Assembly: GCF_017742245.1 (NCBI RefSeq)
Contig: NZ_JAGHKO010000001.1
Span: 2,819,061 to 2,883,060 of the forward strand
Direction of reading: 5' to 3'
DNA from: Niastella soli
GTDB lineage: Bacteria; Bacteroidota; Bacteroidia; Chitinophagales; Chitinophagaceae
DNA length: 64,000 nt
Below the pieces are notes generated by a model. The model was not told the origin of the DNA. It saw only the letters and a program-made list of their open reading frames with translations, and ran no database searches. The number at the start of each line of letters is the position of its first letter. The stretch's first letter is position 1. Both the position numbers and the translations under genes were made by a program. Positions 1-10,275 of the stretch are shown piece by piece.

Positions 1-3000
1 CTTTCTTATTCACCTGATGAATGATAAACACATCATCCAGGGTAGTGCTTACCTGGTAGGTGACTTTTTCGCCGGGTTCCACTGACGTGTTACCCGTTTC
101 AATACCGCCAGATGCCAACGGACTAACAATTGCCTGGTTGTATACCTGTACATACCGGATGTCTTTTACTTCCTCGCCATACTTGTCTTTGGTAATGGCT
201 TCCACAGCATACCAGCCGGGGGTTATGGACGAATGATCGAGGATAAATGGCTGGGTGTTAGAGGTGGTGTCGGTTTTTTCTGCCACCTTTTGTTCCTTTG
301 CCCATTTAGCGGGATCATTTTCATCTTTATATACATCATAAGGGAACAGGCTGTAGAATTCATCTTGTGTTAGTACATACTGATCGGGTTGGTGCCAAAG
401 ACGCTCTCTGAATAGGCGCTCCGGCATTTTCAGTTTGTGAACAGAAACCGTAACCGTTGCTTTTTCAAACAGGTTGTTCAGGTTGGTACTGGTAAGACGG
501 ATCTTGTTCAGGCTGTCGGCATGAATTTTCTTTGGAAGGTCCAGGTTTAATTTCAAAGCCTGGTAAGCCACCGATACGCTGGTATTGCCGCTTCTTGTTT
601 CGCCGGCTACATCGGTAACATCAACTGTTACTTCGTAATCGAAGGTGGGTTGACTGCTCTTGGCAATAGCGTTATCAGGCAATGCCTTAAAAGTGAGCTT
701 GAATTCTCCTTTGGCATCGGTGGTTATTTCGCCGTGTGCTATCTCCATATTTTCCTCGCCACGGGGTGGCCAGATCATTTTGCTGTAACCGCCATAAAAC
801 CAAAAAGGCATATTGGTCCTGCGTACTACACGGTATTTAACGGTAGCGCCGTCGATGGTGTTGCCGGCATAAGCTTTGGCAATCCCATTCACGGTTATGT
901 TTTCATTTAAACGATAGGTACCGGTTGGTTTGTTTACCTCCACCAGGAACTTGGGTCGTTTGTATTCTTCAACCGAAACATATTGATTTCCCTGAGCATT
1001 CAGATCCGCGATCCTGAACTGCCCATTCAGTAAACCGGTAGGGATGGTAAACTTACCCGAATAAGACCCATATTCATTGGTAGTAACAGGTATGGTATCT
1101 ATTTGCTGCCCATTGGCATCCGATAAAGTAATACTGGTCGAAAAATTGGGAACAACGGTGTTTTCTTTTGTCTTACTATTGGTGTTGATCACTATGCCCT
1201 TAAAGTAGATGGTTTGTCCGGGCCGGTAAATAGAACGGTCGGTAAACAGGAAAGCCGACTTAGTATTCCTTTCCTCCTCTTTTTCAAGGCTGCCATTATA
1301 AGTATAATTATAAATGTAATCCTCCAGGTACAAATGGTCATTACCATGAGTTATTTCCAGCTTGAAATTATGTTCATTATTGTTTTGGGAGGGTTCAAGC
1401 TTTATATACCCATGTTCATCGGTAACACCATTTTGTCCTTTGCCGGTAGTGTATTTGCGTTTGTTATAATCATAGGAGCGGTACCAAACCTGTACTTTAG
1501 CACTTGCAAGTGGCTGGCCGGATTCCCGGTTTAAAATAAAATAATCGTTGTCTTTGTTGATGTAGGCAATGTTGGAAACATAGAAATATTGTACTGCCAG
1601 CAGGTTTTCAGTCAGGTTAAATTGATCGTTTACGCTGGCGATAAGTGCATATTCACCTATAGGCAAAGCGTCTACTTTTATTTCTGCTGAATGTTTCTGG
1701 TAGTCTTTGGTATCGGGCAAAGTTTGTCTGAATCTTTGAACGGCAGATAAGGCCAGCAGTTTTTTCCAGTACTCATCATCCCAGCTGTTTGTTCCAATCT
1801 GTTCACGTGTTTTGGGGTCCATTTTTACCACCTTGAAATTTATGGTGGTAAAATTCCGGTAAGAAATAAGGGTGCGAAAAGGTTGACCGGGCACATTTAC
1901 CTTTTCGGCTTGCAAATTCAATTGACGAGCCAGTATTTCCTGCCGCAGGTTATTGCAGTTTGCTTTTCCTTCGCTGCTGTCTTTCTGGGCAATTACTTTA
2001 TCACAAATACTTATCGCTTTATTGTATTCGTCGCGGTAAAGCTCTCCCTTCAACGGATCATATTTTTCGGCCTGGCCATAATGCCACAGGGCCAGTAAAT
2101 ACCAGGCCTGTGTGGCCGCAGGTATTAAGCCGTACTGGGTGCCTATTTGTTCAAGTGCCTTTACATAAAGCGTTTCTTTGTTTTCAATGGTTGCATGTTC
2201 ATGCACATATTGTAATCTGTCAATATCCACATCCAGCCAGGCATCGGGTTTGGCATCTGCTGCGTGAAATTGCAGCAGGTGCTGGTATAGTTGCAGGGCT
2301 TTAAACTGCAGGGAAGCGCTGTCGCGGGTAGTGAAGGTATGCTTCATGAATTTTTTAGCATCCTCAAATGCAACGGCATCATCAATTTCAAAAGCGTAGG
2401 CAGGTTTGGTAACATCGCGTTCATCATTTTTAAAATAATCCAGTGCGCGGTGTGCCAGTAAATCGAACAGGGTAGGGCGTAAATACCGTACGTTACCCTT
2501 TGTAATGATGGGATCAAAAGGCTCCAGCTTTGTTTGCTGTAATAATTTTTCGTTGCTGATGGAGGCCAGGTATAATTCACTGATCTTTTTATTAAAGTCG
2601 TCGATGGTCCAGGTGGCCAGGTCCTCTTTTTTAAAATCAACCGTATTGGTGCGCCGGTATAATTGCCAGCGGTGTTGTTGAAGCCAGTCCCAGTAACTTT
2701 TTGCAGTTATGCTTTGCAACACCGCTTTAACAGGCTCTTTTGCATCGGCAATTTCTGTTTCCAACTGGTGTATGCTTTTCTTAGTGGCATCTTCTTCTTT
2801 CAACTGTTGTAATTCGGCCCGGTATAATAGTGCTTTTACTAACTGGGCATCGTTCCCCTCTTTTTTTGCCTGCGAATAAATTTTATTCACAGCGGTAAGG
2901 GCCGATTCGGTTAATCCGCCTTGCTCAATAAGGCTGTCAATCTGTTTCCACTCTTTGTCGTATGTTCTCATCTTCTGTTGGGCATTGGTTGTTAAAAAAA

Positions 3001-3043
3001 TAAGGGCCGTACATACTAACGATAAAATCTTCTTAATTATCAT
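1..3043 (-). CDS. Alpha-2-macroglobulin family protein, N-terminal part (cut by window edge)
   Basis: An open frame runs from an ATG at 3043 to the window edge with no stop, giving about 1014 residues of a longer protein. It starts with a signal peptide (MIIKKILSLVCTALIF..., ending TTNAQ), so it is exported. A long helical N-terminal region follows, then beta-rich domains. The stretch FLFTDRSIYRPGQTIYFKG near residues 590-610 is the typical MG2 domain signature of bacterial alpha-2-macroglobulins. Family members in Bacteroidota are usually about 1900-2000 residues, so roughly half is missing here, including any thioester or bait region. The family is thought to trap proteases or to act in envelope defence; the role here is inferred. 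It is transcribed away from the DUF4476 gene. Confidence 0.88.
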   Translation of the reverse strand, partial: MIIKKILSLVCTALIFLTTNAQQKMRTYDKEWKQIDSLIEQGGLTESALTAVNKIYSQAKKEGNDAQLVKALLYRAELQQLKEEDATKKSIHQLETEIADAKEPVKAVLQSITAKSYWDWLQQHRWQLYRRTNTVDFKKEDLATWTIDDFNKKISELYLASISNEKLLQQTKLEPFDPIITKGNVRYLRPTLFDLLAHRALDYFKNDERDVTKPAYAFEIDDAVAFEDAKKFMKHTFTTRDSASLQFKALQLYQHLLQFHAADAKPDAWLDVDIDRLQYVHEHATIENKETLYVKALEQIGTQYGLIPAATQAWYLLALWHYGQAEKYDPLKGELYRDEYNKAISICDKVIAQKDSSEGKANCNNLRQEILARQLNLQAEKVNVPGQPFRTLISYRNFTTINFKVVKMDPKTREQIGTNSWDDEYWKKLLALSAVQRFRQTLPDTKDYQKHSAEIKVDALPIGEYALIASVNDQFNLTENLLAVQYFYVSNIAYINKDNDYFILNRESGQPLASAKVQVWYRSYDYNKRKYTTGKGQNGVTDEHGYIKLEPSQNNNEHNFKLEITHGNDHLYLEDYIYNYTYNGSLEKEEERNTKSAFLFTDRSIYRPGQTIYFKGIVINTNSKTKENTVVPNFSTSITLSDANGQQIDTIPVTTNEYGSYSGKFTIPTGLLNGQFRIADLNAQGNQYVSVEEYKRPKFLVEVNKPTGTYRLNENITVNGIAKAYAGNTIDGATVKYRVVRRTNMPFWFYGGYSKMIWPPRGEENMEIAHGEITTDAKGEFKLTFKALPDNAIAKSSQPTFDYEVTVDVTDVAGETRSGNTSVSVAYQALKLNLDLPKKIHADSLNKIRLTSTNLNNLFEKATVTVSVHKLKMPERLFRERLWHQPDQYVLTQDEFYSLFPYDVYKDENDPAKWAKEQKVAEKTDTTSNTQPFILDHSSITPGWYAVEAITKDKYGEEVKDIRYVQVYNQAIVSPLASGGIETGNTSVEPGEKVTYQVSTTLDDVFIIHQVNKK

Positions 3044-3344
3044 TCACCAAATTTTATACAAGTTAATGAATACTGAAGTCAAGGGTCAAACGTTGTAGTT
3101 TACAATCGACTTCCGACAGTTGACTTCCTACTTCAATAAATCGATGCAAGTTGCCAATAAAATGCATATTACAATTTGTTAAAGTGGTCCCGTTCACAGG
3201 TTGGCAATAACTGCTAACCTATTGATGTTATTTTATATATGGTAATATTAAATATAAGTGGTTATGCCTTGTAATTGTGCAACGCAAATACCAGATATTT
3301 CGTTTTAGGTAAATCAAGCACTTTATTAGTACAAAACATCCAGT
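3044..3344. other. Gap between two divergent genes, no gene seen
   Basis: This AT-rich 301 bp stretch separates the divergently transcribed alpha-2-macroglobulin and DUF4476 genes, so both promoters should lie here. No good TAnnTTTG -7 box with a spaced TTG was found on either strand, and no repeat or RNA gene is apparent. Confidence 0.5.
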
Positions 3345-4202
3345 ATGAGAAAAACGTGTATCCTGATTTTTTCAATTGTTGTAGCCTTTACATCACGCGC
3401 CCAGATGATGAGTGGTGTTAAGAATAACAATAGCAATAACACCAGCAATGGTAATACTTACTTAAGTATAACCAATTTAAGTGCCGAAGATATTCAGTTT
3501 GAGGTTGATGGTCAGCAGTACGTAGGTTGTGGCTTTAATCTGAATATCCAGGGCCTTAGACCGGGCAATCACCAGGTCGTATTATTCACCGGTAAAAAAG
3601 GTGGTGGTTTCACGGCCATAAAGCGTATACTTATTTACAACCAGCCCGTAATGGTGAAACCACAGTTTTATGTTGACATTATCATAAACCGGTTTGGCCG
3701 GGTATTGATAGATGAACAATCAGTAACGGATAACCAGTATCTGGGGAATGGTCAAATGATCTGGAGAAATCCTTCTTTACCTAATGTGCCTCCACCTCCG
3801 CCCCCTCCAAACAATCAACCAGGTAACAACTGGAACAATCAGCCCGGCAATAATTGGGACAATCAGCAAGGGAATAACTGGCCACATCAGGGGAATTACA
3901 ATAACCCACCGCGACCCATGCCCGATAATACCTTTAACTCGTTTATTGAAACGGTACGGCGGGAAAGCTTCGATGATTCGCGTATGGCCATTGCCAAAGC
4001 TGGTATTGATCAAAACTTTTTTACCTCAAACCAGGCCAAGGCATTGCTTTCTGTGTTTTCATTTGAAGCCAGTAAGCTTCAAATAGCCAAGTATATGTAT
4101 GGTAAAACAACAGACCCCAAGAATTATTTTGTAGTGTACAATGTTTTTACTTTCAGCAAAAGCAAAGAGGAGCTGGCTGACTATGTACGTAACTATCGTT
4201 AA
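3345..4202 (+). CDS. Secreted DUF4476 domain protein with Asn/Gly/Pro-rich linker
   Basis: The 285-residue protein begins with a signal peptide (MRKTCILIFSIVVAFTSRAQ). Residues about 35-125 form a beta-rich domain. Residues about 145-195 are low complexity: a run of prolines followed by repeats of the type NNQPGNNW. The C-terminal 90 residues (DDSRMAIAKAGIDQNFFTSNQ onward) match the helical DUF4476 domain, common in secreted proteins of Bacteroidota and of unknown function. The start is the only ATG ahead of the signal peptide. It stands alone and converges on sucD, with a shared hairpin between them. The domain call is fairly sure; the function is unknown. Confidence 0.85.
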   Translation: MRKTCILIFSIVVAFTSRAQMMSGVKNNNSNNTSNGNTYLSITNLSAEDIQFEVDGQQYVGCGFNLNIQGLRPGNHQVVLFTGKKGGGFTAIKRILIYNQPVMVKPQFYVDIIINRFGRVLIDEQSVTDNQYLGNGQMIWRNPSLPNVPPPPPPPNNQPGNNWNNQPGNNWDNQQGNNWPHQGNYNNPPRPMPDNTFNSFIETVRRESFDDSRMAIAKAGIDQNFFTSNQAKALLSVFSFEASKLQIAKYMYGKTTDPKNYFVVYNVFTFSKSKEELADYVRNYR

Positions 4203-4210
4203 CCGGAAAT

Positions 4211-4263
4211 AAAAAACCTTGCAGATCCTGCCAGCTGTTACAGCAAGGCAGATCTGCAAGGTT
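4211..4263 (-). terminator. Hairpin terminator for sucD, possibly bidirectional
   Basis: A 13 bp perfect inverted repeat (arms AACCTTGCAGATC at 4215-4227 and its complement at 4251-4263) lies between convergent genes. An A6 run at 4211-4216 gives the U-tract on the minus strand, so it mainly ends sucD. It may also stop the DUF4476 transcript. Confidence 0.8.
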
Positions 4264-4285
4264 GTATATGTTCAAGCGCGGTGGC

Positions 4286-5158
4286 TTACTTCTTAATGAT
4301 CTTCGCGATGGTAGCGCCAATATCAGCAGGGCTCGATACTACGGTGATACCACATTCTTCCATGATCTTCATTTTAGCAGCGGCTGTATCATCAGCACCG
4401 CCAACAATAGCGCCAGCGTGGCCCATACGGCGTCCGGGAGGAGCTGTTTGACCGGCAATAAAACCAACAACAGGTTTTTTACCATTTTCTTTATACCAGC
4501 GGGCAGCTTCAGCTTCCATGCCACCACCAATTTCACCGATCATTACTACTGCGTCAGTTTCCGGATCGTTCATAAACATTTCCAATGCTTCGCGGGTAGT
4601 AGTGCCAATGATGGGGTCGCCACCGATACCAACAGCTGTAGAAACACCTAAACCAGCTTTAGCAACCTGGTCAGACGCTTCGTAAGTGAGGGTGCCAGAT
4701 TTTGATACGATACCGATCTTACCTTTTTTGAAAACGAAACCAGGCATGATACCTACTTTGCATTCTCCAGCGGTAATAACGCCAGGACAGTTGGGTCCAA
4801 TAAGGCGGGTTTTAGTGCCTTGCAGGTATAATTTGGCTTTCACCATATCCTGCACAGGAATACCCTCGGTGATGCATACTACCAGTTCAATACCGGCATT
4901 GGCAGCCTCCATTATCGCATCGGATGCAAAAGCCGGCGGTACAAATATGATAGACACATTAGCCCCGGTTTCCTTAACTGCTTCCGCTACGGTATTAAAT
5001 ACCGGCCTGTCCAAATGCAATGTGCCTCCTTTGTTTGGTGTAACGCCACCCACTACATTGGTACCATATTCTATCATTTGAGTAGCATGAAAGGTACCTT
5101 CTGTGCCGGTGAAGCCCTGCACCAGGATCTTTGATTGTTTGTTTACTAAAATACTCAT
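4286..5158 (-). CDS. sucD: Succinyl-CoA synthetase (ligase) alpha subunit
   Basis: The 290-residue length is typical. The enzyme interconverts succinyl-CoA and succinate with ATP or GTP formation in the citric acid cycle, as a complex with the beta subunit SucC. The N-terminal CoA-binding Rossmann domain has [16 protein letters not shown] (residues 13-28). The phosphohistidine motif [10 protein letters not shown] places the catalytic His at 247. Gly-rich loops and [13 protein letters not shown] near 208-220 also fit the family. sucC is not adjacent, which is common in Bacteroidota. A terminator follows at 4211-4263. Confidence 0.97.
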   Translation of the reverse strand: MSILVNKQSKILVQGFTGTEGTFHATQMIEYGTNVVGGVTPNKGGTLHLDRPVFNTVAEAVKETGANVSIIFVPPAFASDAIMEAANAGIELVVCITEGIPVQDMVKAKLYLQGTKTRLIGPNCPGVITAGECKVGIMPGFVFKKGKIGIVSKSGTLTYEASDQVAKAGLGVSTAVGIGGDPIIGTTTREALEMFMNDPETDAVVMIGEIGGGMEAEAARWYKENGKKPVVGFIAGQTAPPGRRMGHAGAIVGGADDTAAAKMKIMEECGITVVSSPADIGATIAKIIKK

Positions 5159-5384
5159 CAGCGGAAATTTAGATGCCCGACATTTATCGGGTGTGCAAAA
5201 ATAGGGGATAATAGGGGAATTTGCTAATAAGCCAATACGCTGATTTGCTAATTAGTAACAAGAAAAGTGGGCCCAGCCATTAAATTTCTATTAAGCGTTC
5301 CTTGCGTCGCACACTTGTACGTTCGGTCCGCTTTTCGGCAACGTTCCCGGAAATAATATTGACTATTGAAGTAGTAAGAATGGG

Positions 5385-6200
5385 CTATTTCCCTTTAATA
5401 AGCTTGTCCATGTCCCGGTCTTCGTTGATCTTACCGGTTTGTTCCAGCATACGCATATCCTTGGCGTCTTTAAGGAAGTCGGAGGCAAAAATGAATTCGT
5501 TCAGGCGTTCATTCTTGTTAAAAATGATCTCTTTATTGCTGCCCTCCCATTCTTTTTTACCCTGGTACATGAAAATGATATGATCGCCAATTTCCATTAC
5601 GCTGTTCATATCGTGGGTGTTTACAACCGTAGTGATGTCGTATTCGGTAGTGATCTCTTTAACCAGTTTATCAATAACAAGGGAGGTTTGCGGATCGAGC
5701 CCGGAGTTGGGTTCGTCAACAAAAAGGTATTTTGGATTTAATACAATCGCGCGGGCAATACCCACCCGTTTTTTCATCCCACCACTCAGCTCGGCTGGGA
5801 ATTTTTTATTTACATCTTTCAGTTTTACTCTTTCCAGCACCTCGTTCACCCGTTTTAATTTCTTGGCATAGGTGTCCTTGGTGAACATATTAAGGGGGAA
5901 CATAACGTTTTGCTCAACCGTTAAACTGTCGAACAGGGCTGAACCCTGGAACAGCATCCCGATCTGTTGGCGGATCTCTTTTTTCTCTTCCGTATTAAGC
6001 TTATTGAAATCTTTATCATTGTAGCAGATCTCGCCCTCATCAGGTATCAGCAAACCAACCATGCATTTCATAAAAACCGTTTTACCACTACCACTGGCCC
6101 CAATTATGAGGTTACATTTACCCGCTTGCATGGTAACGCTGACACCGTTCAATACGGTCCTCTCACCAAATCCCTTTTTTATGTTTTTTACTTCGATCAT
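5385..6200 (-). CDS. ABC transporter ATP-binding protein, MlaF/Ttg2A type
   Basis: The 271-residue protein is a complete ABC ATPase: Walker A GASGSGKT (34-41), signature LSGGMKKR (138-145) and Walker B YLFVDEPNSGLDP (158-170). The pattern EPNSGLDP with an MKKR signature is characteristic of MlaF-like ATPases, which drive phospholipid transport between inner and outer membranes. The gene lies 149 bp downstream of the MlaE-like permease on the same strand, supporting a two-gene transcript. A C-terminal extension of about 30 residues (after FIFASDFLKD) is charged. No MCE (MlaD) gene follows; the next gene downstream is sucD. Confidence 0.92.
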   Translation of the reverse strand: MIEVKNIKKGFGERTVLNGVSVTMQAGKCNLIIGASGSGKTVFMKCMVGLLIPDEGEICYNDKDFNKLNTEEKKEIRQQIGMLFQGSALFDSLTVEQNVMFPLNMFTKDTYAKKLKRVNEVLERVKLKDVNKKFPAELSGGMKKRVGIARAIVLNPKYLFVDEPNSGLDPQTSLVIDKLVKEITTEYDITTVVNTHDMNSVMEIGDHIIFMYQGKKEWEGSNKEIIFNKNERLNEFIFASDFLKDAKDMRMLEQTGKINEDRDMDKLIKGK

Positions 6201-6349
6201 GGTTTATGAATTCATGGCTATGGATTGCTGTACTTTATCCGGTTAGCCGGAGTTCTTAACAGCTATAACTTATTAAAGTTGTATTAGTTCTATTATTTTG
6301 ACCAAAATTCCGACTGTTTCGCTGCCGAAAACAGTGTGTGTTCAAACAA

Positions 6350-7090
6350 TTAGTGCAACAATAATGCGGCCAGCACATAATCGGCCCCTAAAATGCTCAC
6401 ACAGCTAACCACCACGGCCTTCGTGCTCGATCTGCCAATTTCCAGGGCACCGCCTTCAACATGATATCCATAATAGGCTGGTATGCTGGAAATGAGGAAT
6501 GCAAAAGTGTAGGCTTTTACCAGGGCGAAGAATACATTATAAGGCTGAAAGTATTGCAGCAACCCTGTTTCATATTGTTGAGGCGACAAAATACCTGCTG
6601 TTGTAGAGGCCAGTTGTCCGCCATATATACCCAATGCGGCTGAAACTACTACCAGCAGGGGGATCACGATCACGGCAGCCAGAATTTTAGGTAACACCAA
6701 ATACGCTTTGGTGTTGATACCCATAATTTCAAGGGCATCTATCTGTTCGCTCACCCGCATATTTCCCAGTTCACTGGCAATTTTACTGCCTACCACACCT
6801 GCCAGTACAATACATACCAGGGTAGGGGCAAACTCCAGAATTACCGTATCCCGCACAATTTGGGCTACAGTACTCATCGGAATTACAGGGCTAACCAGCT
6901 GATATGCTGTTTGTAATGCAGATACCGCCCCCATGAATGCTGAAATGATGACTACAATGCCTAAGGAGCCGATCCCAATTTCATTGCACTGGTGCATCAG
7001 CTCTTTCCAATACATCTTCATGTTTTCTGGTTTCGAAAACATGCCTTTTATCATCAACAGGTAACGGCCAAATTCTGTAAATAAAGTCAT
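6350..7090 (-). CDS. MlaE family ABC transporter permease
   Basis: The 246-residue membrane protein matches the MlaE/YrbE permease family, with ELMHQCNEIGIGSLGIVVIISAFMGAV near the start, the conserved EFAPTLVCIVLAGVVGSKIASELG and MRVSEQIDALEIMGI blocks, and about five or six hydrophobic segments. It is expected to form the inner-membrane part of a retrograde or anterograde phospholipid transporter with the ATPase encoded just downstream. The start at 7090 gives the normal family length. A heptamer repeat array lies 100 bp upstream. Confidence 0.93.
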   Translation of the reverse strand: MTLFTEFGRYLLMIKGMFSKPENMKMYWKELMHQCNEIGIGSLGIVVIISAFMGAVSALQTAYQLVSPVIPMSTVAQIVRDTVILEFAPTLVCIVLAGVVGSKIASELGNMRVSEQIDALEIMGINTKAYLVLPKILAAVIVIPLLVVVSAALGIYGGQLASTTAGILSPQQYETGLLQYFQPYNVFFALVKAYTFAFLISSIPAYYGYHVEGGALEIGRSSTKAVVVSCVSILGADYVLAALLLH

Positions 7091-7189
7091 GATTGATAAT
7101 CAATAATGTAAAAGTACGGCGAAACCTCCAAAACTCAAAAGAGGGGGTTTTTGTTGTCGGCCCCCCTACGCTAAAGCTTCGGATGGGCA

Positions 7190-7245
7190 AGGCAGACGGC
7201 AAACGGTAGACGGAAAACGGCAAACGGCAAACGGCAGACGGAAAA
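7190..7245. repeat. Heptamer tandem array CGGCARA, copy 1
   Basis: Eight imperfect 7 bp units run in tandem (CGGCAAA, CGGCAGA, CGGTAGA, CGGAAAA variants), between the malic enzyme and MlaE genes. The same heptamer forms arrays at 25138-25193 and 36334-36350. Confidence 0.9.
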
Positions 7246-7269
7246 CAATTCGCGGCCAGGCTGCATTTG

Positions 7270-7310
7270 AAAAAGGTGGGTCTCTTTTTAAAAGAGACCC
7301 ACCTTTTTTT
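7270..7310 (-). terminator. Terminator of the malic enzyme gene
   Basis: A long perfect hairpin (left arm AAAAAGGTGGGTCTCTTTT, right arm its complement) lies 22 bp beyond the maeB stop. Runs of A on the left side and T on the right side make it functional in either direction. Confidence 0.85.
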
Positions 7311-7331
7311 GTTCTTCACCCCTTAGGGGGA

Positions 7332-9653
7332 TTATTTCTTCTTCCACCAGGCTGGCTTTTTAGCCGATTCCTGGTTTGAATTTTCGCATTTTAGTTGAGC
7401 GTCGATCACAGCGATCAGGGCCATATTGGTGATGCTGCGCACTGAACTTCCCAGCTGTAACACATGCACCGGTTTTTTCAAACCTAATAAAATAGGGCCA
7501 ACCGCATCGGCGCCGCCAATCTCTTTCATCAGGTTATAGGCAATATTACCTGCCGCCAGGTTGGGGAAAATGAGGGTGTTCACTTCCTGGTCAACCAGCT
7601 CGCTGAATGGATAGTTATCGCGCAGGATCTCCTGGTTAAAGGCGATGTTAGGCTGCATTTCACCATCTATGATGATAGTAGGATCTTTTTGCTTTACGAT
7701 ATCTTTTGCCCGGGCCACCAGTTTGGCTTCAGGTGTATCGCTGCTGCCAAAGTTGGAGTAGCTCAGCATGGCAATACGGGGCACTAAGTTAAAGCTGCGT
7801 ACCTCTTTGGCGGCCAGCAGGGTAATATCGGCCAGTTCTTCCGCCGTTGGGTTCAGGTTCACTGTCGTATCGGCCAGGAACAGCGGACCTCTTTTAGTTA
7901 ACAGCATATACATACCGGCGATCTTTTTCACGCCTTCTTCCATCCCTATCACCTGCAGTGCCGGGCGAATAGCATCGGCATAGTTGCGGGTTAAACCAGA
8001 GATCACCGCATCGGCATCGCCATTTTCCACCATCATGCACCCAAAATAGGTACGGTCTTTCATCATCTTGGTGGCTTCGTACTGGTTCACTCCTTTACGC
8101 TGGCGTTTTTTGAAGAAGAGCTCGCCGAATTGTTTGCGTTTTTCTTCATACTCATCATTACGCGGGTCAATGATGGGCATATCATCGATATCAATGCTGT
8201 TATCCAGGGCCATCTGTCTGATAGTTCTCTCATCACCTAATAAAATGGGGTATGCAATGCGCTCATCATAAGCGATCTGGGCCGATTTTAATATTTTAAT
8301 GTTATCCGCTTCGGCAAATACCAGGCGTTTGGGATTGCGGCGGGCTTTCGCGCCCAGTACACGCATCAACTGGTTATCAAGACCCAAACGTTTATCCAGC
8401 TCAATAGCATAGGTTTCCCAGTCGGTGATCGTTTTTTGCGCTACACCACTTTCAATAGCGGCTTTGGCAACGGCAGGGGCTACGGTGCTCAATAACCGGG
8501 GATCAAGTGGTTTGGGAATAATATAGGCAGGGCCAAACGATAAATTCTTTTCGTTATAGGCAATGTTCACAATATCAGGAACGGGCGTTTTGGCGAGTTC
8601 GGCCAGGGCTTTAACCGCAGCCAGTTTCATGGCTTCGTTGATCTGTGTGGCACGAACATCCAGTGCCCCGCGGAAGATAAAGGGGAAGCCCAGTACGTTG
8701 TTCACCTGATTAGGATAATCGCTGCGGCCGGTACCCATGATAACGTCTTTTCGGGCAGCAAGGCAGTTTTCGTAAGTGATCTCGGGATCGGGATTGGCCA
8801 TAGCCAGCACGATCGGGTTTTTGGCCATGCTTTTTACCATCTCCTGGCTTAATACATTGCCTTTACTAAGACCAATAAATACATCGGCGCCTTCGAGTGA
8901 TTGTTCCAGGGTAACGTTCTTACCTTTTGAAATGAATTCTTTTTTCAGTACATCCAGGTCGGTACGGCTTTCATGGATCAAACCTTTACTATCGAATACC
9001 AGGATGTTTTCGCGTAAAGCACCCAATGATTCATATAATTTAATACAGGCAATAGCAGCCGCGCCGGCGCCATTTACCACGAACTTACATTTCTCTATTT
9101 TTTTCTTTTGTAATTCCACGGCATTCAGCAATGCTGCAGCGCTGATGATGGCGGTACCGTGCTGGTCATCGTGCATCACCGGAATTTTCATTTGCTTCTT
9201 CAGCTCCTGCTCAATATAAAAGCACTCGGGGGCTTTAATATCTTCGAGGTTGATGCCACCAAAAGTGGGTTCAAGTGCTTTAACAATTTGAACGAATTTC
9301 TCAGGGTCTTTTTCATTGATCTCGATATCGAATACATCGATGTCGGCGAATATTTTGAAAAGCACACCCTTACCTTCCATTACAGGTTTACCAGCTTCAG
9401 GACCAATATCGCCCAAACCAAGAACGGCGGTTCCGTTACTGATAACGGCTACGAGGTTCCCTTTGGCGGTGTATTTATAAACAGACTCGGGATTTGCATG
9501 AATTTCCAAACAGGGTTCAGCGACTCCGGGTGAGTAGGCAAGTGACAGATCGCGCTGGGTTTTGGCTTCTTTGGTAGGGATCACTTCGATTTTGCCAGGA
9601 CGTCCCTTGGCATGGTACTCTAGTGCGGATTCCTTTCGCAATTCTTTTTTCAT
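7332..9653 (-). CDS. maeB: NADP-dependent malic enzyme with C-terminal phosphotransacetylase-like domain
   Basis: The 773-residue protein has the MaeB architecture. Residues 1-430 are malic enzyme: [12 protein letters not shown] near the start, [10 protein letters not shown] for metal and substrate binding, and [12 protein letters not shown] for the nucleotide. Residues about 440-760 are a phosphotransacetylase-like domain ([42 protein letters not shown]). The enzyme decarboxylates malate to pyruvate with NAD(P)+ reduction. In MaeB proteins the PTA-like domain is thought to sense acetyl-CoA rather than catalyse. The gene is monocistronic, with its own terminator and a 0.9 kb gap upstream. Confidence 0.96.
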   Translation of the reverse strand: MKKELRKESALEYHAKGRPGKIEVIPTKEAKTQRDLSLAYSPGVAEPCLEIHANPESVYKYTAKGNLVAVISNGTAVLGLGDIGPEAGKPVMEGKGVLFKIFADIDVFDIEINEKDPEKFVQIVKALEPTFGGINLEDIKAPECFYIEQELKKQMKIPVMHDDQHGTAIISAAALLNAVELQKKKIEKCKFVVNGAGAAAIACIKLYESLGALRENILVFDSKGLIHESRTDLDVLKKEFISKGKNVTLEQSLEGADVFIGLSKGNVLSQEMVKSMAKNPIVLAMANPDPEITYENCLAARKDVIMGTGRSDYPNQVNNVLGFPFIFRGALDVRATQINEAMKLAAVKALAELAKTPVPDIVNIAYNEKNLSFGPAYIIPKPLDPRLLSTVAPAVAKAAIESGVAQKTITDWETYAIELDKRLGLDNQLMRVLGAKARRNPKRLVFAEADNIKILKSAQIAYDERIAYPILLGDERTIRQMALDNSIDIDDMPIIDPRNDEYEEKRKQFGELFFKKRQRKGVNQYEATKMMKDRTYFGCMMVENGDADAVISGLTRNYADAIRPALQVIGMEEGVKKIAGMYMLLTKRGPLFLADTTVNLNPTAEELADITLLAAKEVRSFNLVPRIAMLSYSNFGSSDTPEAKLVARAKDIVKQKDPTIIIDGEMQPNIAFNQEILRDNYPFSELVDQEVNTLIFPNLAAGNIAYNLMKEIGGADAVGPILLGLKKPVHVLQLGSSVRSITNMALIAVIDAQLKCENSNQESAKKPAWWKKK

Positions 9654-9682
9654 CAGTTATTTTTTAATTTGTCTCTCCAGGT

Positions 9683-9700
9683 ATCCCGACAGGTCGGGAT
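9683..9700. repeat. REP-like palindrome ATCCCGAC-AG-GTCGGGAT
   Basis: This is a perfect 8 bp-arm inverted repeat with a 2 bp loop. The same core, CCCGAC..GTCGGG, appears at 60817-60834, and a looser form at about 5174-5191. Confidence 0.7.
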
Positions 9701-10020
9701 GGGACTGGTAGTTACCATGATTGACTAATCATCAATTAGTTATGATGAGAAAGCCCTCATGCGGGTGATTCATAGAAACTTACTTAAAGAACAATTGGCG
9801 CGCAATTTACGGGAAAACGGGTTACGTGACAGGGGGGCGGTAAGTATATGTTCAAAGACTAATGTGTAATATGTATGATTTTAGGTGGTTAGTAGGTTTC
9901 TGGATAGTTTCTGGTTTTTTAAAATAGCGAATAAACAGTTGTAAGTATTTCCGTTTTCTTACCAGAAATACTTGTTGTAGGATAAAAAGCAGGTATACGG
10001 AAGCCTTTGGCGCCGCAATT

Positions 10021-10107
10021 CCTTCACTTTGATACCAATTTGTCTTCTCGGCGCCCGAGGACCCAAAGTGAAGGATCAGTATAGGAAGAGTGAAGGATCA
10101 GTATAGG
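10021..10107. repeat. 19 bp direct repeat with a facing inverted copy
   Basis: AGTGAAGGATCAGTATAGG occurs at 10067-10085 and 10089-10107 with a 22 bp period. CCTTCACTTT at 10021-10030 is the exact complement of AAAGTGAAGG at 10065-10074, so the region can also fold back. Confidence 0.85.
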
Positions 10108-10144
10108 CAAAGAGAAGAAAATAAAAACCGTCCCTGGTTTTCGA

Positions 10145-10275
10145 CCATTCGTCCCACCGTTTTCCCCGGACCGTCACACCTAAATTGAAGTTTCCGAGGA
10201 AAAATATCCATTCGTCCCACCGTTTTTCGAAGACCGTCCCATCTGTTTCCGAAGCCCGTCACATGTTGAAGTTAT
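10145..10275. repeat. Imperfect 63 bp tandem duplication with CCGTCCC/CCGTCAC words
   Basis: CCATTCGTCCCACCGTTTT occurs at 10145-10163 and again at 10208-10226. Each copy is followed by a CCGTCAC or CCGTCCC word and then by TTGAAG. The two units are about 63 bp apart and have diverged. Confidence 0.8.

Noticed and set aside
5302-5583. A frame on the plus strand opposite the MlaF gene end
   Set aside because: It overlaps the well-supported MlaF gene on the other strand and has no family match.
6981-7319. A 112-codon frame on the minus strand over the MlaE start
   Set aside because: It is a shadow of the MlaE gene and of the heptamer array (its middle reads RLPSAVCRLP-like repeats).
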